A DNA stretch of 64,000 bases from assembly GCF_036898095.1 (NCBI RefSeq), contig NC_090744.1, forward strand, positions 12,956,143-13,020,142, in the 5' to 3' direction. Below the pieces are notes generated by a model. That model was given only the letters and a program-made list of their open reading frames with translations, did not search any database and was not told the origin of the DNA. Shown here one piece after another: positions 48,838 through 60,114 of this stretch. Every line of letters starts with the position of its first letter. The stretch's first letter is position 1. Origin of the DNA: Palaemon carinicauda. Lineage: Eukaryota; Arthropoda; Malacostraca; Decapoda; Palaemonidae. Position numbers and translations under genes: made by a program.

Positions 48838-50239
48838 ATGATGTGCGATATGATTCATCAAATTTATATCGAGTGATTGAATCGTGAAAGAACAGTTCCA
48901 GTGATTATGAACAGTATCGAGTGTTGTGTTGTGGCGTACCAAGGATAAAGGACGACAGTAATAATTCCAAGGTAAGGTAGATGTCTCATCTCCCTCTCAT
49001 TAGAAATTTATGTATAATATATGTCTGGGTAGTCATTTGGTTGTAAGAGGAACAAGTCACGCTTAATATAGTTAAGACTTAGGTATGCTGATTGTCCAGC
49101 TTCTAAACCACCCTTATTAATTGAAGATGCCTCCAGTAGGTAGCTTTTAAAGTTTCGCCTACTCAAATCTCGTATCCCAGAGATTTCTCATAAAAAAAAA
49201 AAAAACTGAAGCCCGAAGATTTTGCCATTTTTTAAAATCGCCATTCAAAAGTGATATTTGGGAAATAAGTCAAATTTCATTATACAGTATGTGATTTATT
49301 AAATTAAGTTTCTTTATGAGTGAAATTTCCTCCATCTCGATTTCATTATAAAGTGATTTATTTTGTTATATAAATTTCTTAAGTGAAATTAGCCAATTTC
49401 CAATTTCGGAGATTTTCTTAATTCTAATCGTTATCTCTAGTCAGGAAATTAATTTATATATTGTTTGGTGTTAAAAGTACTATTTTGGTGTACAAATAAC
49501 ATTTACGTGTCGGTAAATGAATATTTAAATACTTGTGCAAAATCTAAAGTGTTAAATTACTCCTGTTATATTTTTAAAGCGCATGCTACGTATTTTGTCC
49601 AGTTTGCGCATTACAGTATTCTGATAATCAATTACTTTAAACTAGGTGTTGATTATTAACTAGATACTTTATCATAACGAGAATAATATAGTATTTATAT
49701 AAATTAAAAGGTAACATTGTAAAGTTATCGTATTAAGCTGGTATAAATTAAAAGGAAATGTAAACTAGAACGTGCTAATTAGGTATGTTTAAAGTAAAAA
49801 ATACCTTTGCGTTTTAAAGCCTTGTTTACTGATTCAGTAAAATTGTTGTAAAAGTTTGTGATGTTAAGCGCGTTGATTGAGTAATTATGAAGTAGTTAGC
49901 CCCGTGTTCAAGATCTCGAGCGAAAAAAAAAAGAAAGAAAGAAAAAAAAAGAAAGAAAAAAAAATTGGTCAGTCTTTAACGGTGAATAAAAGTTTTATAG
50001 TATTATCATAAGTTTCGCGAGACTTAATTTTGTATTTAAGCTATTTTTGTGTAATGTGATTTAATCATATAATTTTTTAATTTTGTGATCTCTCGATCTT
50101 GTAATTTTGTGATCATTATTTTGTATTTCTGTGATCGAAAGATTGTTATTTTGCGAACGTATGATCTTATACTTATTCTTATAAAGTTTGGATATTTATT
50201 TTAGTTTGTACTTATCTTGCGCCACGGGCGACATTCAAA
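48838..50239 (+). other. Leader of the Gmr1-like element
   Basis: 1.4 kb AT-rich, no open frame. Includes a purine simple-sequence tract of A and GAAA units at about 49923-49963. Confidence 0.5.
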
Positions 50240-51600
50240 ATGCCTTTCAACTTGCAACAATTTATTGTATCACCACGGGATCATGTGGAATCTCTCACAG
50301 TTGCCACAAAAACTAACCTAAAGAATCTAGCTCGCCATTATGATGTACAGGTTCCCGCAACTGCTGTAAAATGTGTAATTCTCAGTCATATTTTGAACTT
50401 CCTTGTAGATGAAGATATTGTTCCAGAAGAAGAATTGGCTGACGTTCGAGCTCTAACCGTTACCAATCCAAATGGTGACTTAGATAAACTACGTCTGCAG
50501 CTGGAGTTGGAAAAGATGAAGATGCAAGCCGCAACTGCCGCTGCTGATGTAGAAGAGAGGAAAGCCGCTGCTGCTGAACGAGACGCAACTGCCACAACTC
50601 GGGTAGAACGAGAGAAAGTTGCCACAACGAGAAAGAGCCGCTGCTGCTGAACGAGCCGCAACTGCCACCGCTGAGTTAGAAGAGAGGAAAGCTGCTGCTG
50701 CTGAGCGCATGGCTGCTGCCGCTGCTTCCCTAGAACGTATCAAGGTGGAAACTGCTGCAACTCCTTTGGAGCAACAAGAAAAAGAAAGTGAACAGAAATT
50801 GAAGCAGGAACAGGCTCTATGGGCAGTAAAACCGCAAATGAAGAACCAGGACGTAGCCATAGAAAACGAAGCTCTCCGTGCTAGGCTGCAGATTGAGAGA
50901 GAAGCGGCCACATTAACAGAACAGGATCTGGCATTTATAAGAATGAAAGAAAAGGAAGGTGGTAAGCTAATTCCCAAACCCTTTGATATGGGCAAGGTGC
51001 CGAAATTGCTGCCCACATTTGAAGAACGGGAACCTGATAACTACTTTTCTGTGTTCGAAGACACAGCCAAGAATCTCAACTGGCCTTAGGACAAATGGTA
51101 TTTGATCATCCGGAACTCATTTAAAGGTAAAGCATTATCTGTATGTGCCACTATGTTAGAAGAACATGATTATTTCATAATTAAGCAGGCAATCCTTGAT
51201 GCTTATTCTATTACTGCAGAGGGATATAGGCAAATATTTCGTAATAGTCAGAAGCAAGTTCAGCAGACCTTTTTAGAATTTATGAATGGAAAGATTAAAC
51301 AGTTTCAGAAGTGGGTCGACAAAGTAGATGTCAAAACTTTTGCGCAGTTGAAAGATTTAATAATAATGGAGGAGTTCTTAAGGAAAATACCAGGTAGCAT
51401 TAATGTGTATCTAAGAGAGCAGAATGAATCTGACCCTAAGAAAGCCGCTTTAAAGGCAGATGACTATGCTCTTATTCATAAAGTAGGTAAAGCTCCATAT
51501 AGAGAAACTAGACCTAAGGAAACTTGTACATACTGCAAACAAGAAGGACATCATATTTAAGAATGTCCTGATCCCCATTGTGCAGCTTCATACTTAAAGA
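50240..51600 (+). pseudogene. Gag of the Gmr1-like element
   Basis: Starts MPFNLQQFIVSPRDHVESL. A long Ala/Glu-rich coiled-coil-like stretch follows (ERKAAAAERDATA, repeated as ERKAAAAERMAAAAA), across which the frame shifts near 50630. Next comes a SCAN-like capsid part (IPKPFDMGKVPKLLPTFEER, YRQIFRNSQKQVQQTFLEF). Then a C-x2-C-x4-H zinc knuckle CTYCKQEGHHI is cut by a TAA before its last Cys. A TAG at ~51087 is a second in-frame stop. Confidence 0.78.
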
Positions 51601-51769
51601 GAAAACCTAATTCCCCTCAATTCTCTCCTAAGCAAATGAATCTGCCCAAACAGGAACCAAAACCTAAGGTGGAGAAGAAAAAGACCTTCCATTGTGCATC
51701 ACACGAGTCCCAAGCGTTTGCACCCTTCACTTGCTCAGGCAAAATAAATGGTAAACCTGTAACCCCATA

Positions 51770-52123
51770 CTCAAAGACACTGGATCCTCTCAAACGATCG
51801 TCTCTCCTAAAGTAATACAATCTAAAGGTGAAACTCACAGGTATGTTGCAGTTAATGACCTAACCAGTAAGTCTATGTTGCCTCTCAATAATGTAAACCT
51901 TCATTGTCCTTATTTCTCTGGAACTACTGAAGTAGCTGTAAATCCAGAACTGTTACCATGCAAGAATGTAGATGTAATCCTGGGTAATGACATAGCTAAC
52001 TCTGTTGTCTTAACAAACTTAATAGCAGTATCTCCAGGTGATGTTGTACAGGAGGAATGCTTAGCAGTGACACGAAGCAGTAAAAAGGACACCCCTACTG
52101 AATCATCATCAAACCCGTTGTAA
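51770..52123 (+). pseudogene. Aspartic protease of the Gmr1-like element
   Basis: The active-site block reads DTGSSQTIVSPKVIQ (intact D-T-G-S), followed by VDVILGNDIANSVVL, which resembles the second conserved hydrophobic-Gly segment of retropepsins. A TAA ends the frame near 52121, shortly before the integrase zinc-finger region in the same frame. Confidence 0.72.
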
Positions 52124-52135
52124 GTCTCTGAACCT

Positions 52136-53400
52136 ATGGATTTCAACAAGTTGATGAGTACATATAAGACCCAGCCTGATTCCTTTAGCTATCAACAAAG
52201 GAAAGATGTCACTCTACAGCAGTGTTTCAACCAAGTGAAACCAAAGGATACCAACAAGTGTTCTTATTTTTATATTAATAATAATGTACTGATGAGAAAA
52301 TTCAGGTCCAGCAAGAACAGTCATCTAGAAAACTGGAAAGATCTACTCCAGGTAGTTGTTCCTAAGGATATAAGACCTCTGATCCTAGAATTGTCTCACT
52401 CTCCTGACTCTCATATTGGTATCACTAAAACATATGAATGCATCAGTCAAGACTTTTATTGGCCAAACATGAAGAATGACATTAAAGAGTACGTAAAAAT
52501 ATGTACAACATGTCAAAAAGTAAGTAGTCCTAATGTGAAAGTACCAGTTGTACCATTAAAACCTATACTTGTGCCTAAAGAACCTTACAAGTAAGATCAT
52601 AGTAGATTGTGTAGGCCCTTTGCCTAAGACAAAAAGGGGACATGAATACTTGCTTATGGCCTTATGCCCAACTACCCGTTATCCATTTGCAGTACCCTTA
52701 AGAAACATTTCAGCCAAGAACATCATAAAGTCACTAGTGTCCATATTTACTATTGTAGGATTTCCAACTGAACTACAATGTGATCAAGGAACCAATTTCA
52801 TGAGTCATGCATTTAAAACAGCTATGAAAGATTACCATATAACCCAAGTATCTTCCTCAGCTTACCATTCACAGACCAATGGAGCATTAGAACGCACTCA
52901 CCAGACCATTAAAAATCCACTCCGGAAATACATCCATAGTTCAGGTAACGAGTGGGATTGCGATTTGAAACTGATCATGTACATCATACAAGGAGTTCGA
53001 AATCAGTCTACTGGTATGTCACCTTTTGAACTACTCTTCGGTCGACGGCCACGAACTATCCTCAGTTCAGTCAAAGAACGCATCCTGAAGTTGGGAGATA
53101 ATGAGGTACCTCTTTCCCAATATATTTCAGAACTCAACAAGAAACTTTCAGATCTTCACTCCATTGCCAAAACTAACTTGATAACAGCTCAAGAGAAGGT
53201 GAAGATTAACAATCATAAAAAGGCTAAAACCAGAAGTTTCAAAGTAGGAGATGCAGTGCTGCTATACCATCCGATTGCAGGCTCTCCCCTACGAGAGAAA
53301 TACCAGTGACCATATACCATCACTCAACGTATCTCGCCAAGCAACTATAACATCGCCACTCCAGATAAGCGTAAGTCTACTCAATTAGTCCACATAAACC
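52136..53400 (+). pseudogene. Integrase of the Gmr1-like element
   Basis: H-x3-4-H...C-x2-C finger in HSPDSHIGITKTYECISQDF and ICTTCQ. A frame change occurs near 52590, then the DDE core: IVDCVGPLPKTKRGHEYLL, LQCDQGTNFMSHAF and HSQTNGALERTHQTIK, so both Asp and the Glu are present. Next is FELLFGRRPRTILSSVKERI and a GPY/F-like tail ([26 protein letters not shown]) with one TGA at 53307-53309. The same frame runs on into RT without a gap. Confidence 0.85.
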
Positions 53401-53414
53401 TCTTAAAGGCCTAT

Positions 53415-54130
53415 TTGTCTCCCTCAACAGCTGAAAGTAAAACGGTAATGATTACTAGTGCCATACCATACATAGATTGTCCTATGGATCAATTTACAGA
53501 TGATCCAATAACTGCATCTTGGCAGGATTCTCAAAACTCAAAGATCTTGGAAAACTTATCAGACTATCTACAACCCTTATCTGCATCAAAATGTAAATCT
53601 TTAGTAGCTCTATTCCATGAATTTCCAAGTATAACTTCAGATAAACCAGGCAGATGCACCATGCTAGAGCATGACATCAAACTACAATCAGGTGCTGCAC
53701 CCATTAAACAAGCTTTCTATCGAACATCACAAAAGAAATTGGGTATCATGAAAGACGAAGTGAACTACTTGATAAGAGAAGGATTGGCAGAACCCAGTGC
53801 GTCACCGTGGGCTTCCCCATGTCTCCTAGTAGGAAAGAAAAATGGTAAATTTCGTCTTTGTACCGATTACAGGGAGATTAATAATTTAACAATTAAAGAT
53901 TCGTATCCTCTACCAAGAATACAAGATATCATTGACTAAGCAAGTAATTCGACCTACTTAACCCAAATAGATTTGTTGAAGGGTTATTACCAAATTAAAT
54001 TAACAGAAACAGCAAAGGAAATTTCTTCATTTATCACTCCATTTGGATTATTTAGTTATAACGTAATGCCATTCGGATTAGCCAACTCACCTGCCACCTT
54101 CCAAAGAGTAATGTCTTTAATTTTAATTTG
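53415..54130 (+). pseudogene. Reverse transcriptase of the Gmr1-like element, truncated
   Basis: Palm N-terminus: [51 protein letters not shown], then a TAA at ~53937, then TQIDLLKGYYQIKLTETAKE (motif A with Asp) and VMPFGLANSPATFQRVM. Coding ends there; motif C, thumb and RNase H are absent. The break lies immediately before opposite-strand BEL/Pao sequence. Confidence 0.83.
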
Positions 54131-54269
54131 AATACAGATTATTACCAATAATTCTTAAGATATAACGATGAAAAAACTTAGTAATGTTCTCAATAAATGT
54201 GAATATTAATATTATTGCCTCTGTAAACAAGTGTGAATATGTAAATAAAAATATTCTTAAAAGTAATAT

Positions 54270-54606
54270 TCATTTCAGAATTATCATTTACGTGTTCAGG
54301 GACTTCCACAGAAAGATTCTTTAAACCAAGGTTCAAGTGAGCATTGATCTCCAAATCATGAAGTCTTTGTATTGATCTGTTAACAATACCTTTCCTAGTT
54401 TTTACATCAACACTGCGAATCAACCCATCCCTTCCAGGGTATACATTTACAATAACTCCAATAGGCCACTGTAATCTGGGCATATGATCTTCTTTAACAA
54501 GCACAGTGCTACCAACATTCAATCTACATTTTTGGTTAAACCCCTTAACTACAGGGGGTAGATTTGCTATGTAATCTTTCCTCCACACACTCCAAAACTG
54601 TTCCAA
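54270..54606 (-). pseudogene. BEL/Pao integrase C-terminal domain (DUF5641-like)
   Basis: Contains MEQFWSVWRKDYIANLP, VGSTVLVKEDHMPRLQWPIG and VIVNVYPGRDGLIRSVDVKT, the pattern of the DUF5641 domain found at the end of BEL/Pao pol proteins. Its role is probably integrase-associated DNA or chromatin contact. A frame change separates it from the integrase core. Confidence 0.82.
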
Positions 54607-54689
54607 CCTTTTATTTACAATTTCTTCTCTATCACGTAGATCATCTGGAGTTACAACATACGCTTCAATGTCAACAGGGGGTTTAGAAG

Positions 54690-55494
54690 TTATATTCCAC
54701 CAAGAATAAAATGAGAAGGGGTAAGATAATGTTCAAAGTCTGGCTCATCACTCACAAAGGTCAGAGGTCGAGAGTTTATGCATGCCTCAATTTCTACAAG
54801 AGTAGTCTCTAATTCATTCTTACTTACATATCTAATTCCCAAAGTCTTTTTCAAGGCTACTTTAACTGACCCCACAAGTCTCTCAAACCAACCTCCCCAC
54901 CATGGTGATCTTGGTACGTTAAACCTCCATTTAGGTGCTAAGTGTCCAAATACCTTCTGCACTTCCGAGGAGGCTGCGACAAAGGTTTTGGCATTATCGG
55001 AATAAATTACGCTCGGAATACCTCGACGAGCAGCAAATTTCCGTAAAGCCTGCATAAAATCGACCAATGACATGGACTCCGTGAGTTCCAGATGCAATGC
55101 TCTAACTAGCACAAGTAAAAAGCAACATATATAATTTCTTTCCTGGATAATCAGCACTAAATACTGGCCCTGCAAAATCTATACCTGTAACTGCAAAGGG
55201 AGGTGCTGGAGTAACCCTCAAATCAGGCAATGGGACAGCAGGTTGACTACAAGGACGGCTATTGTGCTGGCAACAATCTAGACATTCCCGTACAACAGTC
55301 TTAGCCATTCTTCTTACACCAGTTACATGAAAACTAGATCTTAATGATGAAACAATGCTGTTTACACCAGCATGTTTTAGAAACTTATGTTGGAACTGTA
55401 CTAAAAGCTTGGAGAAATGTCCTTTAGGAAGAATGATTGGGTGTTTTGACTCATAACTCAAGTCAGAAAACTGAAGTCTACCCTTTATCATCAA
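54690..55494 (-). pseudogene. BEL/Pao integrase
   Basis: Zinc-finger part FQHKFLKHAGVNSIVSSLR...CLDCCQ; core start VTGIDFAGPVF (first Asp). After a frameshift near 55140 come SVIYSDNAKTFVAASSEVQK (second Asp) and RSPWWGGWFERLVGSVK (catalytic Glu), then NELETTLVEIEACINSRPLT. The catalytic triad is complete but split across two frames. Confidence 0.87.
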
Positions 55495-55996
55495 TAAATG
55501 GATACAGTTTTCTTAATTTAGAATTTTTAGGAATCAACCTTTGATCAGACAAAGCTTGGATTTCACTGGGGAAAGCTTCTCTTTGCACTACATAAATCAA
55601 CCTTGCTTTAGCCTTATCTAATTCTTCAGTAGTAAAACCACCAGTATTCACAGCAACCCCTGAACCTTTTGCTTTACAATTGCTCATAAACCTTTGAACA
55701 TACCCAACAATTCTTATTGACTTATTAAGATTATTGTATTTTTCAACATCAAACATGGGAGTTCCAGTCTGGACACTTAAGCATACTAGATGGTCTTCAG
55801 ATTCATAATTTACAGTCTCATTAACAATAATGGAGTTATCAACGTCCTGAATACTAAATGTAGGATCCGACAGATTACAAGGACCACTAAACCAAAGGTT
55901 ATTTCCAATAAGCTTATCCGCTAATAACCCTCTAGTCATCAAGTCAGCGGGATTATTTGATCCACTACAGTGATGCCAGTGACTGGGAGGTGTCAA
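55478..55996 (-). pseudogene. BEL/Pao RNase H C-terminus and linker
   Basis: Begins after an in-frame TAG with WHHCSGSNNPADLMTRGLLA, the BEL/Pao NPAD signature, then NNLWFSGPCNLSD and a linker to the integrase (ELDKAKARLIYVVQREAFPS, LSDQRLIPKNSKLRKLYPF). One open frame of 172 codons. Confidence 0.8.
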
Positions 55997-55999
55997 GTG

Positions 56000-56415
56000 C
56001 TAAATTTCTCTAACTCTGTTGTTAACAAACACATCCCTTGTCACTGAATCACTCTTTATCCATCCTAAAGTTATAGTGGAATCTGTCCAACATACAATCC
56101 CAGGTTTGATCTTAAAATCCAGAGCCCTTTCGACAAATCTTACCAATCTAGCACACAATAAGGCTCCCATTAATTCCAGGGCGGAGACGTCTCCTGAGAG
56201 CTGGTTATCTTCCTCCAGAGGGATAGCCGCCCTGATAGCTTCAATCATGGGAGCGGCTAGGGCTGAAGGTACCGCCGCTGAGGAGGAGCCTGGAAAAAGA
56301 CGGGAGGCCATGTCACCATCAAGGAGATAAGGGCAGCCGGTGGGGGCGTTTCTTCCAAACCCTGACACCCAGGGCCGGAGGCTGGATTTGGCGGCCCGGA
56401 GAGCATCCTCATCAG
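56000..56415 (-). pseudogene. Fusion frame: DIRS gag N-terminus joined to BEL/Pao RNase H
   Basis: One open frame across a junction. The first ~75 codons are DIRS gag (ADEDALRAAKSSLRPWVSGF, LFPGSSSAAVPSALAAP, IPLEEDNQLSGDV), homologous to the start of element 1 gag exon 2. From about ALELMGALLCARLVRFVERA it is BEL/Pao RNase H, with IVCWTDSTITLGWI. The switch lies within ~SALELM, where the families look alike, which suggests short-homology joining. A TAG follows REI. Upstream lies an intron acceptor (CCACTTCCAG). Confidence 0.72.
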
Positions 56416-56416
56416 C

Positions 56417-56568
56417 CTGGAAGTGGTAAAATACATTAGAACTAAGGAAAAAATTAACGTATTTCCAAATATAAAACAGTTAGATACATCTCAAAATTTG
56501 ATAATAGAACACTGAATTGAAATTCAATATTATAATCATAGAAGAAACAGTAGAAAGAGAAATCTTAC
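56417..56568 (-). other. Candidate intron in DIRS element 5 gag
   Basis: 152 bp, GTAAGA at the 5' end and CCACTTCCAG at the 3' end, phase 0 on both sides. Same place, phase and near-same length as the 146-bp interval in element 1, while its sequence is not conserved. Confidence 0.62.
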
Positions 56569-56757
56569 ATCATCATTAAGCAAGACCGTTGAGAGATCGT
56601 AGCACAAGGTGCAAGCCTCCGGGAACCAGACCATGTAGGGGGCCTGGCCCGGTTCACAGATGAAGGAGATCGCACAGTGGGCGTGGGATCGGCAGACATC
56701 GTGGCCTATCGGATCCGTAAAGGAGGCGGAGCAACCCTTGACGGCACAACGGACTTT
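56569..56757 (-). CDS. DIRS gag zinc-binding exon (element 5)
   Basis: 63 codons between TTTTTGTTACAG and GTAAGA. The peptide KVRCAVKGCSASF...GHDVCRSHAHCAI...WFPEACTLCYDLSTVLL matches the element 1 exon in every Cys and His position except a short insertion in the middle. Open throughout. Conservation of the Cys/His array and exon borders in two diverged copies indicates past selection as a coding exon. Confidence 0.65.
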
Positions 56758-57029
56758 CTGTAACAAAAAGGTTAAATAAATTAAGACGCTCCCGGAGACT
56801 CTAAAATAACATGAAAATTATAGAGAGTTAGGGAGGAATATGGTATGCATGTAAGGTTCGTACTAAAAAAAGGGCCGGAGCCCCATTGTAATTACTAAAC
56901 TGGTGAGATTTAAACTACTCCGTAGTGCACCGGAGCAAAAAGTATATATGTGCTGGAGCCTCTGGGTAATTACAGCTAACATGTAGGCTAGTGCGTGCAA
57001 GAGCGCCGGAACGAGCCGGAGATCTTGGG

Positions 57030-57100
57030 TAAGGTCCCTTTTCACCGGGCGTCACAGGTATCTCCCCAGAAATAGATTTTTCCTTTGTCAAAATCCATTT
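57030..57100 (-). repeat. DIRS element 5 terminal repeat end
   Basis: CACCGGGCGTCACAGGTATC and CCCAGAAATAGATTTTTCC match element 1's right terminus (GGGCGGCACAGGTCTC, CCCAGAAATAGATTTTTCC). Here it is the 5' end of a minus-strand copy. Confidence 0.75.
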
Positions 57101-58517
57101 TCCATTGAACATCACTGCATTATTAAGTTCATTATTTGCATAAAAAAAACTATCAGAAAACAATGGAATACTGTATGGGACTTTGAAATTTATAACTCAA
57201 TTTTGTTTCAAAACATTTCTGGTGCATCCCGCTAAACGTTTTCCATGTTCTATCATCGTCTCTAATAATTCCCCTTACGTTATGTGAGACCAAAAAACCT
57301 ACTGTGAATGCTCTATGTGACATCACTGTCGAGTTGACCTAACACCACTTCAATTTTACCCTTTTAAGTGTCAAAAATACCATATATACTGGACATCCTT
57401 TCTAAAAACTATATCTACATGAGTTATTCTAAATTGTAAATTAGGGTTTTCATATGTATTTCAACATAAAAAAGGCAACCCCTTACAATGCCCTACCTTT
57501 GGATATCAGTAACAGGAGACCTCAGGGGGAAACTAGTCTCAGGGTAAAGATGAATTTGTCCTTTATGGATACTGATAAAAAAGTTAAGATTTAGGGCACT
57601 ATATAGTAGGTCAGGTTCACCGTGCCTGGTCAAAAACTCCGCAGGATCCGAGCTGGGAGATACTAATATGCAAATAGTTTAAGATTAAGGAATGTTACAT
57701 TATCTAATTCACAGTGCTCCGAGTTAAGTTAGGTTAGGTAGGGAGGGCATCCAACACCAGATCAGATGAGGTAGGCACATTCCGTCAGGTCAAATTAGAG
57801 GTCTTTTGTAGAAGAGCGGTCCCATTTGGCAAGGGGGCTGTTAACCTTTAAAGGGGGCAAATCTGGTACACTACTGTTTGAAAGGTTATATAGTTCTTGA
57901 ATTAGAACATTCATTAACAATGTTGCTGTTGGTGATGGTTATTTGACCTTCATTGAAGTTATCGTCAATCACCGATATGACCCACTTTTATTGTCTCTAC
58001 TTTGGAAAACAAATCTTTAACACACTGCCAACTATACTGTATGTATAAATGGCTTTTGTTGCTCATCTTAAAAGTCAAAAACACTACTAGGACCACTTTC
58101 CATCATAAGCTCCAAAATTAAGATACATCTCTGTATTTCACAATTAGATTCATGGGGGCCTTGATCGAGCACCGCATGATACCTTATGTTAAAGTTGAGG
58201 TTACGATACATATTCCCATATATTTTATTTATTTGTTTTGGTTAATTACTGTAGTGTATACAAAATACCATACTGTACTTAGATACATGCCATGTATTTA
58301 GGTAACAAGATGGTAGGGTTGTGAGTCAACCTGCCGTAGACACTGACCACTTATGAGATGTGCTGTCCCACCTTTGCTAATCAAGCTGTACTGTAGTGAT
58401 ATTACAGTACATACATTACAGTAATACTGTACTGTCTTTATTGCACTATCGGTGGGTATTGTTACATAAAAACAAGGGTTTTCTTGTTACTTATATGTAG
58501 GGTGTCGTGGCGAAGAC
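57101..58517. other. AT-rich spacer
   Basis: No gene or shared repeat recognised. The 58390-58440 part is rich in TACAGTA-like motifs. Confidence 0.45.
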
Positions 58518-59265
58518 TTGGGCGTTGAGTCGTCTCGCCTTGTAGTAAAGCCGCTAAGGCATTGAGTCATCTTGCTATGTAGGAAAGCTCCTTAAGCGTC
58601 GAGTCATCTTGCCTTGAAGAAAAGCCACACAGGCATTGAGTCGTTGTGCCTTGTAGCAAAGACTATTAGGCGTTACATCATCTTGCCTTGTAGAATAACC
58701 GCCTAGGCGTTGACTTGTTTTGCCCTACAGAAAAGCCGCTTAGCGTTAAGTTGCCTTGCCTTATAGAAGCCGCTTAGGCGTCAAGTTTTCTTGCCTTGTA
58801 ATAAAGCTGCTTAGGCGTTGAGTTGTCTTGTCTTCTAGGAAAGCCTCTTAGGCGTTGAGTTATCTTGCCGTGTGATGAAGCCGCTTAGGCGTTGAGTCGT
58901 CTTGCCAAGTTGGAAAGCCACTTAGGCGTCGAGTCGTCTTGCCTTGTAGGAAAGCCGCATAGGCGTTGAATCATTGGGCCTTGTAGGAAAGACGCTTAGG
59001 CATTGAGTCATCTTGCCTTGTAGGAATGCTGCTTAGGCGTTGATTTGTCTTGCCTTGTAGGAAAGCCACGTAGGTGTTGAGTCGTTGTGCTTTGTAGGAA
59101 AGCCACTTAAACGTTGAGTTGTCTTGTCATGTAGGAAAGCAGTATAAGCATCAAGTCATTGAGACTTGTAGGAAAGCCGCTTAGGAGTTAAGTCATCTTG
59201 CTTTGTAGGAATGCCGCTTAGGCATCGAGTTGTCTTGCCTTGTACGAATTGAGTCATCTTTCCTT
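58518..59265 (+). repeat. 37-bp minisatellite, about 20 units
   Basis: Diverged head-to-tail array of 37-bp units built on GGCGTTGAGTCGTCTTGCC, then TTGTAGGAAAGCCGCTTA. Units differ at several positions each and a few are truncated, so the array is old. No open frame spans it, and spacers are not unique, which excludes a CRISPR-like layout. Confidence 0.88.
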
Positions 59266-60114
59266 AACAGTAAAGTAGTGTCCATGCATTGTAATAAACA
59301 AATTGATATGAACTAAAATACCATGATAGAAACCATGTGAAAACAATGTATTACAGTTACTTCACGGTGTTAGTCGACCGAGCATAGACAGTGGTCAGCT
59401 ATTTTAGCGGTTTACGTGTAGAATCATCCTGGAGCTAAATATTACGTGATTTTTCGCTCTTCGCAAAGGTCTATGTTACCAAAGCCCCAACAATGAAAGA
59501 GGACTGACTATACGTGAATAATTGGTGTTAGTTCCGCATACCATACACTGGAGCCTTTGTATAACAATGGACAGGAAACCCCTGCTTGCAGAGAACACCA
59601 CCTAGCCATGTCAGAGCCTTTGTAATTTATGGGGACAGCCCTTGGACCGGCCGAAAATCGAGTAAAAAATAGTCCAAAATCGACTCTTTTTCACCGGGAA
59701 TAATCACGGAATGAAATAATGTTAAAGTCACTAGTTTTGTAAATGCTTGTCCCAACAACTACAGTACATACTAGGACCACTCTGGTCATGGATGTCGGAA
59801 ACGTGCGAGAAAAATGGACAACTAACCCAAAATTCCCCTCCTAACCTGGCCTACAAGCCATATCCTTACCTTCCTCGTGACCTAGCCGGGGGGCTAACGC
59901 CCCCTGCGACCCCCCAACCACTGTCGCTAACATACGAATCCCACAAACCCAACCTAACCGAACCTAGTAGTTCCCAGGTCACTACCCCTACTCGGGGGCA
60001 AGCCCCCGGACACACTTCGTAAGTCTCTCTCCTACACAAAAAAAAAGGTATGGGCAGCACCCAAAATTATATCTTAACCACATTGTCATAGTAAAAGAGT
60101 TACTCAGGCTTACC
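59266..60114. other. Spacer with a GC-rich hairpin segment
   Basis: At 59885-60012 two G/C hairpins, GGGGGGCTAACGCCCCC and CGGGGGCAAGCCCCCGG, flank a CCTAACC-rich stretch. This resembles short repeats common in arthropod intergenic DNA. Nothing else recognised. Confidence 0.5.

Larger units (their letters stand above)
48257..54130 (+). mobile_element. Ty3/gypsy element with integrase before RT (Gmr1-like), truncated
   Basis: Putative 5' LTR, a primer-binding site, long leader, gag with zinc knuckle, protease, integrase (zinc finger, DDE core, GPY/F-like tail) and only then RT. INT upstream of RT in a Ty3/gypsy-type pol is the diagnostic order of Gmr1-like elements. The DDE part of integrase and RT are in the same frame and continuous, so the order is not an assembly of two neighbours. 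It ends inside RT before motif C; BEL/Pao sequence in the opposite direction follows. Several stops and shifts: inactive. Confidence 0.82.
54190..56185 (-). mobile_element. BEL/Pao retrotransposon, 3' half of pol
   Basis: Minus-strand RNase H, integrase and the BEL/Pao-specific C-terminal domain in correct order. Gag, protease and RT are absent; upstream of RNase H the sequence turns into DIRS gag. No LTR identified downstream. Several frameshifts and at least one in-frame stop. Confidence 0.82.
56180..57100 (-). mobile_element. DIRS element 5, 5' portion only
   Basis: Minus-strand: terminal repeat, leader, zinc-binding exon, intron and the start of gag exon 2, all matching element 1's layout but well diverged. 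Everything downstream is missing, replaced by BEL/Pao sequence. Outer terminus near 57100 (complement reads AAATGGATTTTGACAAAGG). Confidence 0.78.

Noticed and set aside
54130..54190. LTR between the Gmr1-like and BEL/Pao elements
   Set aside because: Too short and no matching second copy; the junction looks like two truncated elements meeting.
58518..59265. CRISPR array
   Set aside because: Units are contiguous 37-bp repeats without unique spacers, in a eukaryotic genome with no cas genes.
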